From assembly GCA_945869965.1 (NCBI GenBank), contig CAMBRC010000028.1, positions 1 to 46,467 of the forward strand: DNA of 46,467 nucleotides, written 5' to 3'. Within the stretch, counting starts at the first letter, position 1; every line of letters begins with the position of its first letter. Under the pieces are notes generated by a model that was not told the origin of the DNA, ran no database searches, and saw nothing but the letters and a program-made list of their open reading frames with translations. The position numbers and the translations under genes are program-made. This stretch comes from Asaia bogorensis. GTDB taxonomy: Bacteria; Pseudomonadota; Alphaproteobacteria; Acetobacterales; Acetobacteraceae. Of the stretch, positions 33,154 through 41,771 are shown piece by piece.

Positions 33154-34586
33154 GGCGCGGCGAGCGCGGCGGCGACGCGCCGGACCACGTCGTGCCAGTC
33201 GCCCGGCGCCGCCTGGCGGAACTGGCGCAGGGTCGGGTACCACGGGCTGTCGTCGCGGCCGCGCAGCCAGCGCCAGTCGGCGTCGAAGCGATTGAGCAGC
33301 CAGACCGGACGGCCGAGTGCGCCGGCCAGATGGGCGACGGCGGTGTCGACGGTGATGACCAGGTCGAGTGCCGTTGCCAGCGCCGCGGTGTCGGCGAAGT
33401 CGGCCAGTTCGCCGGTCCAGTCGATCAGGGCCATGCCGACCGGTGCGGCGCCCTTCTGCAACGAGACCAGGGTGACGCCGGCGATGGCGGCGAGCGGCGC
33501 CAGAGTGGCCAGCGGGATTGAACGGCGCGCATCCATCGCGCGGTCGGACAGGGAGCGGCGGGGATCGCCGGCCCAGGCCAGCCCGACCTTGCGCCCCGGC
33601 AGCGCCGCCAGCCGGGCGCGCCAGGCAGCGACGGCGGCGGGATCGGCGGTGACATACGGTACCGCGGCCGGGATGGTGGCCAGCGTGGTGCCGAACAGCA
33701 GCGGCAGCGAGGCCAGGGGCAGGTGCAATGCGCCCTCCGGTGGTACGCCGTCGCGGTCCAGCACCTGCCGGACACCTGGCATGCCCGTCAGCAGCCGCAC
33801 CAGCGCCGGCTGGACCCGCAACGTCACCTCAGCGCCCGCCGCGGCGACCATCGCGGCGTAGCGGGCGAAGTGCAGCGTGTCGCCGTGGCCCTGTTCGCCC
33901 TCCAGGACGACACGCCGATCAGCCAACGCGGCGGGCGCGGGCAAGGGCGGGGCGTCGCCGCGCCGCCGTTCGAAGCCGGCGAAGCCTCGGGCCAGGTCGC
34001 CGCGCGCAAGGTGGACCATGGCGGCATCGCAGCCGGCCGCGATGTGGCCGGGATCGAGTGCCAGCGCCCGTTCATAGGCCGCCAGCGCCGCTTCGAGCCG
34101 GTCCTGCTGGTGCAGGGCGAGGCCGAGGGTCACCCAGCAGTCCGGCCGGGTGGAATCGTGCGCCAATGCGCGCCGGGCTGCCGCCTCGGCGGCCTCGGCA
34201 CTGCCGGCCTCGGCGAGCAACAAGGCGATCTCGGCCAGCACTGGCGCGGCCAGATCGGCCCGCCTGTCCAGCAGCCCGGCCAGCAGCCGCGCGGGCGCCA
34301 CGCGTTCGCCGGCGGCGAACAGCAGCCGGGCGAGATTCAGATGCGCCTGTTCGTCGCCGGGGTGGTCCGCGACCACGCGCTGCAACAAGGCGACGCCCTC
34401 CTCGCGCCGGCCGGCGCGCACCAGGGTCAGGGCCTGGGCGTGGCGGGTCTCGGCATGGATGCGAAGGATGTCGGCGCGCACTGGTGACTGCGCCATCAGC
34501 GGGTCGAGCACGGCGATCGCCTCGTCCAACCGGCCCTGTGCGCGCAACGAAAGCGCCAGCGCGCGGAGGTCGGCGGGGGCCGTCAT
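33150..34586 (-). CDS. TPR-glycosyltransferase paralogue 4
   Basis: A 478-residue paralogue. TPR motifs fill about residues 1-200 (QGRLDEAIAVLDPL, AALAAYERALALDPGHIAAG). The GT region keeps GEQGHGDTLHFARYA, GRKVGLAWAGDP, DLVITVDTAVAHLAGALGRP and SPWYPTLRQFRQ. It lacks the AWRW-to-RPDPASW linker found in 1 to 3 and 5, going directly from TPR to LADRRVVLEGEQG. VDTAVAHLAG matches paralogue 6 rather than 1 to 3 and 5. This mosaic of features suggests that the copies exchanged or lost segments. The start at 34586 overlaps the paralogue 5 stop as ATGA. Confidence 0.85.
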   Translation of the reverse strand: MTAPADLRALALSLRAQGRLDEAIAVLDPLMAQSPVRADILRIHAETRHAQALTLVRAGRREEGVALLQRVVADHPGDEQAHLNLARLLFAAGERVAPARLLAGLLDRRADLAAPVLAEIALLLAEAGSAEAAEAAARRALAHDSTRPDCWVTLGLALHQQDRLEAALAAYERALALDPGHIAAGCDAAMVHLARGDLARGFAGFERRRGDAPPLPAPAALADRRVVLEGEQGHGDTLHFARYAAMVAAAGAEVTLRVQPALVRLLTGMPGVRQVLDRDGVPPEGALHLPLASLPLLFGTTLATIPAAVPYVTADPAAVAAWRARLAALPGRKVGLAWAGDPRRSLSDRAMDARRSIPLATLAPLAAIAGVTLVSLQKGAAPVGMALIDWTGELADFADTAALATALDLVITVDTAVAHLAGALGRPVWLLNRFDADWRWLRGRDDSPWYPTLRQFRQAAPGDWHDVVRRVAAALAAP

Positions 34587-36958
34587 CTCGGTTTCCCGGT
34601 CGCAGCCTTCTCCCGGAGTGCCGCGGCCACATGCCGGACGACGCCGTCCCACGCGCCCGGTTCGGTCTGCCGGAACTGGCGCAGCGTCGGGTACCACGGG
34701 CTGTCATCGCGGCCGACCAGCCAGCGGAAATCGGTGTCGTAGCGGTTCAGCAGCCAGACCGGCCGGCCGAGTGCGCCGGCCAAGTGGGCGGGGGCGGTAT
34801 CGACGGAGATCACCAGGTCGAGCGCGGTCATCAAGGCCGCCGTCGCGGCGAAATCCTCCAGCTCACTGGTCCAGTCATGCAGCACCATGCCGTCGGGCGG
34901 CGTGGCGGCCTGGGCGGCGGCCGCACCCTTCTGGAGCGAGACGAACACCACCCCGGGCACGCCGGCCAGCGGCGCCAGGGCGGCCAGGGTCAGCGAGCGA
35001 CGGCGGTCCATCGACGACTGGACCTGCGAGTACGGGCGCGGGTCGCCCGACCAGACCAGCCCGATTTTCAACCCCGGCAGCGCCTGCATCCGCCGGCGGA
35101 ACTGCGCGGCGCGCGCGAGGTCGGCACGCAGATATGGCACCGTGGCGGGAATCGTCTCGATGCGGGTGTCGAACGCCCAGGGCAAATGCAGCAGCGGCAG
35201 GGCGATGTCGTACGGTGGCAGGTCGTCGCCGCGGGCGAACACGCCGGCAATGCCGGGGATGCCGGCAGCCAGCGTCTTGAGCGCGCCTTGCACCTCCAGC
35301 AACACGCGCGCGCCGGTGGCCGCGACCATGCGGACGTAGCGCAGGAACTGGATCGTGTCGCCCTGCGCCTGTTCGGCATAGAGCAGGACAGTTCGTCCAA
35401 CCCATTCGGCGGGATCGGGCCGGTGCCGCGGGTTGTCGGGTATGCGCGGGGAGGCGTCCTCGATCCCCGCGCGTTGCCAGCGCCAAGCGTATTCGGGCCA
35501 GCCATCGGCATAGTGGCCCTGGGCCAGCAAAGCCAGGCCGCGGCCAAAATGGGCGGCGACATTGTCCGGTTGCAGCAGCAGCACCTGGTCCCATTCGGCG
35601 ACCGCCTCGGCCGGGCGTTGCAGCATTCCCAGGGCAATCGCCCGGGCGGCATGGACCTGGCCGCGCGGCAGGCTCGGGTCCAGTTCCACCGCGCGGTCGA
35701 TCAGCTCGACCACCCGGGGATCGGGGCCGTGCGCCTGTAGCGCTTCGGCCAGACCCAGCATCGCGGCCGGCAGGTCGGGGTGCAGACCGAGGGCAGTGCG
35801 AAAGCTATGCGTCGCCGCCGCCATGTCGCCGCGCCGGTACAGCGCCTGGCCGAGTGTCACATGCAGCGACGCCACCGCCGGGTTGAGCTTGAGCGCCGCG
35901 CGCAGGCTGGCCAGCCCTTCGGCGGCGTCCGGGCGTTCCAGCAGGAGTTGCGCCAGTCCGGCGGCGGCCTCCGGCTGGCCGGGCCGTAGCGCCAGGGTGC
36001 GGCGGAATGCGGTGATGGCGGCATCCAGCGTCAGCCCGGCCCAGTCGCCGGCATCGGCGCCCGGTGGCAGGATCGCGCGGGTGGCGACCAGGACCCTGGC
36101 CAGCGCCATCGGCCAGACGGGGTCGAGCGGTCCGCTGGCCAGGCCTTGGAGCGGCCGGGACAGGCGGTCGGCCAATGGGTCGCCCACCAGGGCATCGGGG
36201 CGGTCAGGCTGGTGTGCCAGGGCGTCAGCGGCAGCGGCATCGCCGGGGTTCAACGCCACTGTCCGCCGCAGCCAGGCGCGCGCGGCCTGGTACATGCCGA
36301 TCCCGGACAGCAGTGCAGCAAGGTCGCGCGCTGCCTCGGCGGAGTCCGGGGCATGCAGCACGCCGCCGAGCCGCGCAACCAGTGCCTCGGCGGCACGCCG
36401 GCGCCAGGTCAGCATCGCGCCGATCCTGGCATAGCCGTCGGGGGCGGGGGCCCCGGGGGTGGCGCCGCCGAGGCTGCGGACCATCGCGCCAATCGCCTCG
36501 TCATGGCGCCCGGCTTCCCAAAGCAGCCGCGCCAGCCGGGCGTCGACGTCACGCAGCTGGTGGTAATTGGCGGCGGCGGGCGTCTCGCTCATGGCCTGGA
36601 GCGATGCGATCGCCTCGGCGGCGGCGGTGCGGGCGGCCAGGGCGGCGTCCACCCGCCCGGCGGCGATGCAGGCAAACGCCAGGTTGAGGAACATCCGGGG
36701 GTCAAGCCGGCGGGTCCGGCTGCGGGTCAGTGCGACCGCCTGTTCCAGTGCTGCGACGCCGCGATCCGCATCGCCGGTCGCCAGCGCGATCGCCGAGTCG
36801 AGTTCCCAGAACGCCGCCTCGCGCGCCGCGCCGGCGCGGGCCTGTTCCAGCAGCGCGATCGCCTCGCTGGTGCGGCCGGCGGCATAGGCATGCGAGCCTT
36901 GCGCCACCAGCGCCATGGCGCCCGCCAAGCCCGCGGTGGGATCAGCTGGTGCGGACAT
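34583..36958 (-). CDS. TPR-glycosyltransferase paralogue 5, long TPR region
   Basis: A 791-residue paralogue whose first 470 residues are helical repeats, many in clear TPR form (EAAAGLAQLLLERPDAAEGL, GQALYRRGDMAAATHSFRTA). The GT region follows: GWPEYAWRWQRAG, AEQAQGDTIQFLRYV, GLKIGLVWSGDP, DLVISVDTAPAHLAGALGRP and SPWYPTLRQFRQ. The start at ATG 36958 is preceded by 21 bases of intergenic space from paralogue 6. Long TPR arrays in such proteins are thought to bind protein partners or acceptors, as in O-GlcNAc transferase-type enzymes, though the catalytic domain here is of a different family. Function is inferred from fold only. Confidence 0.85.
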   Translation of the reverse strand: MSAPADPTAGLAGAMALVAQGSHAYAAGRTSEAIALLEQARAGAAREAAFWELDSAIALATGDADRGVAALEQAVALTRSRTRRLDPRMFLNLAFACIAAGRVDAALAARTAAAEAIASLQAMSETPAAANYHQLRDVDARLARLLWEAGRHDEAIGAMVRSLGGATPGAPAPDGYARIGAMLTWRRRAAEALVARLGGVLHAPDSAEAARDLAALLSGIGMYQAARAWLRRTVALNPGDAAAADALAHQPDRPDALVGDPLADRLSRPLQGLASGPLDPVWPMALARVLVATRAILPPGADAGDWAGLTLDAAITAFRRTLALRPGQPEAAAGLAQLLLERPDAAEGLASLRAALKLNPAVASLHVTLGQALYRRGDMAAATHSFRTALGLHPDLPAAMLGLAEALQAHGPDPRVVELIDRAVELDPSLPRGQVHAARAIALGMLQRPAEAVAEWDQVLLLQPDNVAAHFGRGLALLAQGHYADGWPEYAWRWQRAGIEDASPRIPDNPRHRPDPAEWVGRTVLLYAEQAQGDTIQFLRYVRMVAATGARVLLEVQGALKTLAAGIPGIAGVFARGDDLPPYDIALPLLHLPWAFDTRIETIPATVPYLRADLARAAQFRRRMQALPGLKIGLVWSGDPRPYSQVQSSMDRRRSLTLAALAPLAGVPGVVFVSLQKGAAAAQAATPPDGMVLHDWTSELEDFAATAALMTALDLVISVDTAPAHLAGALGRPVWLLNRYDTDFRWLVGRDDSPWYPTLRQFRQTEPGAWDGVVRHVAAALREKAATGKPR

Positions 36959-36979
36959 CCGCCCTGTTCGCCCGTCGTC

Positions 36980-39118
36980 TCACCGCGGGTTCAGCGCCGT
37001 GCGCACCGCCGCCAGCACCGGGGCCCAATCGCCCATCGTGGTTTGCCGGAACAGCCGCGCGGTGGGGTACCACGGGCTGTCGCGGCGATCCTGCAGCCAG
37101 CGCCAGTCGGCGCCGTACGGCAGCAGGATCCACACTGGCCGGCCGAGCGCCCCGGCCAGGTGCGCCACCGCGGTATCGACGGTGATCACCAGGTCGAGCT
37201 GCTCAATCACCGCCGCGGTGTCGGCGAAATCGCCAAGGTCGCGGCGCAGGTCGACCACGCCCGGGGCAGCCGAGACCACCGCGTCGTCGCCGTCACGGAT
37301 GTCGGTCTGGACCAGATGCACCGCCAGCCGGGGATCGGCCAGCAGCGGCTGGAACTGCGCCAGCGGGATCGAGCGGAACCGGTCGGCGCTGAAGCCCGGA
37401 TTGCCCGACCAGCACAGCCCGACACGTCGGCGTCCGGGTGTTGGCGTTCCCAGCTTCGCGCGCCAGGCTTCGCGCCGTTCGGCCGGCACGGCGAGGTAGG
37501 GCACGGTGGCGGGGATCGTGTCCAACTGCGTGTCGAACGCCAGCGGCAGGCTCATCATCGGGCACGTAAAGTCGGCCTGTGGCGGCGGGCTGCCCTGGGC
37601 GGTGACGCCGGCAATGCCCGGCATCGCCTCCAACAGCTTGACCAACGGCGCCTGGACTTCCAGCAGCACGGTGGCGCCGCGATCGGCGAGCTGGCGGGCG
37701 TAGCGGACGAAGTGCAGCGTGTCGCCCTGGCCCTGTTCGGCGGCCAGCAGCACGCGCTTGCCGGAAACTGATCCTTGGGCGATCGATCCCGCGGACAGGG
37801 ACGGCAGGCGGCTGCCCTGGGTGCGGAAGGCGGCCAGTTGCGGCAGGTCGAAGCGCGCCTCGAACCCCGGCAGGCCCTGCGTGAAATCGCCGTCCGCCAG
37901 TTGCATCATCGCCATCGTGGCGCGCGCCACGGGCTCGTTGGGTGTCAGCTCGAGCACCGCGCCAAAGGCCGCGCGGGCCTCGTCATAGCGCCCCTGGACA
38001 TAACGGATGCTGGCGATCGTCGCGAGTGCGTCGACTGATCCGGGCTGCAGTGCCTGGCAGGCCTCGGCGGCGGCGACCGCCTCGTCGAGCAGGCCTGCGC
38101 GCGCCAATGCCCGCGCGAGACGCAGCTGCGGGGCGGCGGCGGTCGGCTGGCGGCTGGCCATCACCCGTTCGACCTCCACCAGCGCACCCAGGTGGCGATG
38201 TCCGGTCAGCATCCCGATCAGCGTGTTGTAGGCCAGGGTCGGGTTGGCCAGGGTCCCCAGCGCCATGCGCAGGCTGGCCAGCGCGCCGTCGGCATCGCCC
38301 TGGGAGCGCAGGATCTGGCCGAGGGCGAAATGCGCCTCGCCGAGACGAGGTTCCAGCGCGATCGCCTGGCTCAGGCTGGCCGCCGCCTCCTCGACGCGGC
38401 CGGCCTGCAACAGGAACAGGCCAAGATTGGCCAGGGCCTGCGGATAGGCCGGGCGCAACAGCAGCGCCACGCGCAAGCTGCCGATCGCCTCGTCCAGCTT
38501 GCCGAGCATGCGCAGCGCCAGGGCCAGGTGCATGTGGATCTCGGGATCGCCGGGGGCAATGCCCAGCGCATGGCGCAAGCTGGCCTCGGCTTCGTGGAAA
38601 CGCTGCTGGGTCAGCCGGGCGATGCCCAGGCCGACATGGCCAGCGGGGTCCTCCGGGGCCAGTCGCACGACTTTCATGAACAACTCGGCGGCGGCGGCGG
38701 CATCGCCATCCCTCAGCAGCGTGAACCCCAGGTTGCGGGCCGCATTCGGATCGTCCGGGCTGGCATCCGCCGACGTGCGCAGCAACGCCAGCGCCTCCGC
38801 CGGGCGCGCCGTCAGGCGCAGCATGGCGGCCAGGTTGCCAACCGCGGTGCTGAACGACGGCGCCAGCGCCAGCGCGCGGTGAACCAGCGCGACGCCCTCG
38901 TCACTGTGTCCCTCGCCGAAGCGCACCAGCCCCAGCAGATGCAACGCGTCGGCATTCGCGGGGTCGCGCGCCAAGACTGCTTCGAGCCCCGCCCGCGCCT
39001 CGGCGAGTTGGCCGGCCTGATGCTGCTCCATGCACGCATGCAGCAACGCCGTGGTCTCGGCATCCGGCAGCGGCGGTTCGCCCGGGGCGATGGACGCGTC
39101 GGCATTCGGCTCAGCCAT
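36980..39118 (-). CDS. TPR-glycosyltransferase paralogue 6, first gene of the set
   Basis: A 712-residue paralogue. About 430 residues of TPRs (QHQAGQLAEARAGLEAVLAR, RVEEAAASLSQAIALEPRLG) precede a diverged GT region: AAEQGQGDTLHFVRYARQL, RRRVGLCWSGNP, DLVITVDTAVAHLAGALGRP and SPWYPTARLFRQ. It is the most distant copy: the substrate-side block is FSADRFRSIPLAQFQPLL and the SLQKGA block is replaced by HLVQTDIRDG. The start is placed at ATG 39118, with GGAG 8 bases upstream; a GTG at 39142 would add 8 residues and lacks a good site. The 88 bases upstream are the only sizeable gap in the set, so the promoter is probably there. Confidence 0.87.
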   Translation of the reverse strand: MAEPNADASIAPGEPPLPDAETTALLHACMEQHQAGQLAEARAGLEAVLARDPANADALHLLGLVRFGEGHSDEGVALVHRALALAPSFSTAVGNLAAMLRLTARPAEALALLRTSADASPDDPNAARNLGFTLLRDGDAAAAAELFMKVVRLAPEDPAGHVGLGIARLTQQRFHEAEASLRHALGIAPGDPEIHMHLALALRMLGKLDEAIGSLRVALLLRPAYPQALANLGLFLLQAGRVEEAAASLSQAIALEPRLGEAHFALGQILRSQGDADGALASLRMALGTLANPTLAYNTLIGMLTGHRHLGALVEVERVMASRQPTAAAPQLRLARALARAGLLDEAVAAAEACQALQPGSVDALATIASIRYVQGRYDEARAAFGAVLELTPNEPVARATMAMMQLADGDFTQGLPGFEARFDLPQLAAFRTQGSRLPSLSAGSIAQGSVSGKRVLLAAEQGQGDTLHFVRYARQLADRGATVLLEVQAPLVKLLEAMPGIAGVTAQGSPPPQADFTCPMMSLPLAFDTQLDTIPATVPYLAVPAERREAWRAKLGTPTPGRRRVGLCWSGNPGFSADRFRSIPLAQFQPLLADPRLAVHLVQTDIRDGDDAVVSAAPGVVDLRRDLGDFADTAAVIEQLDLVITVDTAVAHLAGALGRPVWILLPYGADWRWLQDRRDSPWYPTARLFRQTTMGDWAPVLAAVRTALNPR

Positions 39119-39206
39119 GGGGTACTCCGAAAACTCACTCACTCAGCCAGGTCAGGGGCAGGTCAGGCGCAGGCGCAGGCGCCCCATATACGCCATCAAT
39201 CACGGT

Positions 39207-40484
39207 TCAGCGACGCCGCACCTCAACGTGATGATCCAATCGCGGCAGCAAGGCGATCAGCAGTCCGATCAGCGGCAGAAAGGCCGATACCTGATACACG
39301 AACTCGATACTGGTGGCATCCGCCAGGCGCCCCATGCCGGCCGCCCCCAGCCCGCCGAGGCCGAACGCGAAGCCGAAGAAGATCCCGGCCACCAGCCCAA
39401 CCCGTCCGGGCATCAGCTCCTGGGCATAGACCACGATCGCCGAGAACGCCGAGGACATCACCAGCCCAATTGCAATCGTCAGCGCGATCGTCATCGGCAG
39501 GTTGGCGTATGGCAGCAGCAAGGTGAACGGCAGCACGCCCAGGATCGACACCCACATCACCGCCCGCGTGCCCAGCCGGTCGGCGATCGGCCCGCCCAAC
39601 AGCGTGCCCAGGGCGTTGGCCGCCAGGTAGACGAACAGCAGCACCTGGGCATTGTAGACCGACACACTGAAACGCTCGATCAGGTAGAAGGTGTAGTACG
39701 ACCCCAGGCTGGCGCCGTAGACGCTTTTGGAGAACATCAACGCCAGTAGGATGGCAATCGCGAACGCCACCTGACCGCGCGGCAGCGCCGTGCCGCCCGC
39801 CTTGGCCGCCGCCGCGCGCGCCCGGTGCGCGCCGGCATTGGCGGCATACCAGCGCGACACGCCGGCCAGCACGAGCATCGCCAGCAAGGCGGCCGCCGAG
39901 AACAGCGCGATCGCCCATTGCCCGCGCGGCAGCACGATCGCCGCGGCCAGCAGCGGCCCGATCGCTCCGCCGGTATTGCCGCCGACCTGGAACAGCGACT
40001 GCGCGAAGCCGTAGCGCCCGCCCGAAGCCATGCGCGCCACCCGCGACGATTCCGGATGGAACACCGCCGAGCCCACCCCCACCAGCATCGCCGAAAACAC
40101 CACCATCGGATACGAATGCGCCGCCGACAGCATCAGCAGCCCGACCAGCGTGAACCCCATGCCGATCGGCAGCGACCACGGCATCGAGCGCTTGTCGGAC
40201 ACAAACCCGACCAGCGGTTGCAGCATCGAGGCGGTCAACTGGAAGCCCAGCGCGATCAGCCCGACCTGGGTGAAATTCAGCTCGAACTCCTCCTTCAGCA
40301 GCGGATACAGCGACGGGATCAGCGACTGCATCATGTCGTTCAGCATGTGGCAGAAGCTGAGCGCCACCAGCACCGGCAAGGCGGTGGCCGATGCCGGGCT
40401 TGCCGCAACAGCGGGCGGGGCACCAGCGGCCGGGGTAACAGCGGGCGCAATCGTGTCGGTGACAGCTTTCTGCATCTGGCGCAT
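39207..40484 (-). CDS. MFS transporter, fosmidomycin-resistance (Fsr)-like
   Basis: A 425-residue inner-membrane protein with about twelve hydrophobic segments after a Pro/Ala-rich cytosolic N-terminus of about 35 residues. Family signs: LSFCHMLNDMMQSLIPSLYP, QVGLIALGFQLTASMLQPLV, the loop DKRSMPW, and VFHPESSRVARMASGGRYG. The last is characteristic of Fsr-type exporters. The family includes fosmidomycin exporters of E. coli, but most members have unknown substrates. The start could be 40484 or the ATG at 40475. It precedes the glycosyltransferase set on the same strand by 88 bases and could be linked, but the gap is large enough for a separate promoter. Confidence 0.9.
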   Translation of the reverse strand: MRQMQKAVTDTIAPAVTPAAGAPPAVAASPASATALPVLVALSFCHMLNDMMQSLIPSLYPLLKEEFELNFTQVGLIALGFQLTASMLQPLVGFVSDKRSMPWSLPIGMGFTLVGLLMLSAAHSYPMVVFSAMLVGVGSAVFHPESSRVARMASGGRYGFAQSLFQVGGNTGGAIGPLLAAAIVLPRGQWAIALFSAAALLAMLVLAGVSRWYAANAGAHRARAAAAKAGGTALPRGQVAFAIAILLALMFSKSVYGASLGSYYTFYLIERFSVSVYNAQVLLFVYLAANALGTLLGGPIADRLGTRAVMWVSILGVLPFTLLLPYANLPMTIALTIAIGLVMSSAFSAIVVYAQELMPGRVGLVAGIFFGFAFGLGGLGAAGMGRLADATSIEFVYQVSAFLPLIGLLIALLPRLDHHVEVRRR

Positions 40485-40572
40485 CCGAAAGTCAGAGGAT
40501 CTGATAACTATGACGCTATCGGCCGCGCGGCGACCAGCCTTGGCCAGGCAAACCAGCCTCCCATCTGCCCGC

Positions 40573-40962
40573 CTACCAGAGACCTGGCCAACGCCGCGTC
40601 CGGTTAGCCTCCTGCGCCGGGGTCAGGCTGCGCGCGCCATCGGCCACCTCGGTATAGGCCGCCCCCAGCGCCTCGGGATTGCGCCAGCAATCCACAACGC
40701 CGAGGCTGCGCGTGCACACCAACGGCCTGGCCGGCAGCGACTCCTGCGGCGCGCAATACGGCTTGCCGGCATCCAGCCGCACCAGCGAGCAGTCCTTGCC
40801 GCTGATACCGGACACGATGATATCGGGCACGGTGCGCCCCACCAGCGGCACCGCGGCCACGCCGACGCCGGTGGCGATGGCAAGCGTTTCCAGGCAACCG
40901 CTGGTGGCGCCAGCCAGCGCCAGCAGGGCAATCACACGCAGGGCCTTGGTGACATCGGACAT
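40573..40962 (-). CDS. Small Cys-containing lipoprotein-like protein of unknown function
   Basis: A 129-residue exported protein. The N-terminus is a signal peptide (ALRVIALLALAGATSGC), with Cys23 as a possible lipidation site. The -3 residue is Thr, so the lipobox is weak. The mature part has GRTVPDIIVSGISGKDCSLVRLD, cited as GRTVPDIIVSG and KDCSLVRL, then YCAPQE, LVCTR and VVDCWRNP: four further Cys that could form two disulfides. No known domain is recognised. The start at 40962 puts the signal peptide first; the longer frame to 41034 adds a charged segment. It is divergent from the YfgM-like gene and lies 88 bases from the MFS gene. Confidence 0.7.
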   Translation of the reverse strand: MSDVTKALRVIALLALAGATSGCLETLAIATGVGVAAVPLVGRTVPDIIVSGISGKDCSLVRLDAGKPYCAPQESLPARPLVCTRSLGVVDCWRNPEALGAAYTEVADGARSLTPAQEANRTRRWPGLW

Positions 40963-41105
40963 GCGCCATGCTCGCGCAAAAGGATGAACGGGCGATTGCC
41001 GGCGCTGCGCGGCAGCGCCGGTTTGCCCCCGCACCGCACCGCCGCTATGGTCCGCGCCGCCCCAAACTGCTTGCCAAGCGGGCGAGACCGACCGAAAGGA
41101 CCAGC

Positions 41106-41771
41106 GTGCCCGACATCTTCGACGAGGTCAGCGAGGACCTGCGCGCCGAACGCGCCCAGGAGATGATGAAGAAATACGGCGGCGTGCTGGTGGCCGCCGC
41201 CCTTCTGGTGCTGGCCGCGACCGGTGGCTGGCAGGGCTGGCGCTGGTACCAGGCCCGCGAAACCGCGCGCGTCGCCGCGATCTATCTCGACGCCCTGCGC
41301 GCCGCCGACCGCCCGGCGGGCGCCGAGCGCGACGCTGCCCGACCGCTGCTGGACAAGGTGGCGGCCGAAGGCGCGCCGGGCTACCGCACCCTCGCGCGGC
41401 TGCGCGAAGCGGCACTGAAGGCCGATGGCGGCGACCTCGCCGCGGCGCTGGCGCTCTATAATCAGGTCGCCACCGACTCCGCCGCGGACCCGCTGCTGCG
41501 CGACCTCGCCACCCTGCACTGGGCCTCACGCCAAGTAGATTCCGCTGAGCCTGGCCCGCTGGATGCACGGCTGGCCCCGCTCACCGCCGCCGACCACCCG
41601 CTGCGCGCCTTGGCCGCCGAAACCCAGGCACTGCTGGCGATCCGCCAAAGCAAGCCGGACGCCGCCCGCGACATTCTCAAGCGCCTGAGCCAGGACGTCA
41701 CCGCGCCGGACGGCGTGCGCGGCCGGGCCAACGGGCTGCTGGCGCAACTCGGCGGGGGAGCCGCACCATGA
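41106..41771 (+). CDS. YfgM-like TPR membrane protein
   Basis: A 221-residue protein with a short cytosolic N-terminus (VPDIFDEVSEDLRAERAQEM), one membrane segment (GGVLVAAALLVLAATGGW, about 25-42) and a periplasmic helical-repeat domain. It fits the YfgM/TPR_21 family, an ancillary SecYEG partner in E. coli. The start is the GTG at 41106, with AAAGGA 8 bases upstream; the conserved DIFDEVSEDLR begins directly after it and no ATG upstream fits. It overlaps bamB by ATGA at 41768. The order yfgM-bamB-der is conserved in proteobacteria and supports the call. Confidence 0.88.
   Translation: MPDIFDEVSEDLRAERAQEMMKKYGGVLVAAALLVLAATGGWQGWRWYQARETARVAAIYLDALRAADRPAGAERDAARPLLDKVAAEGAPGYRTLARLREAALKADGGDLAAALALYNQVATDSAADPLLRDLATLHWASRQVDSAEPGPLDARLAPLTAADHPLRALAAETQALLAIRQSKPDAARDILKRLSQDVTAPDGVRGRANGLLAQLGGGAAP

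Noticed and set aside
29568..37771. Several 300-600-codon plus-strand frames opposite the glycosyltransferase genes
   Set aside because: All mirror the paralogues on the minus strand, contain no family motifs, and repeat from copy to copy because the real genes do.
39119..39142. GTG start at 39142 for TPR-GT paralogue 6
   Set aside because: ATG 39118 has GGAG at proper distance; the eight extra residues have no family support.
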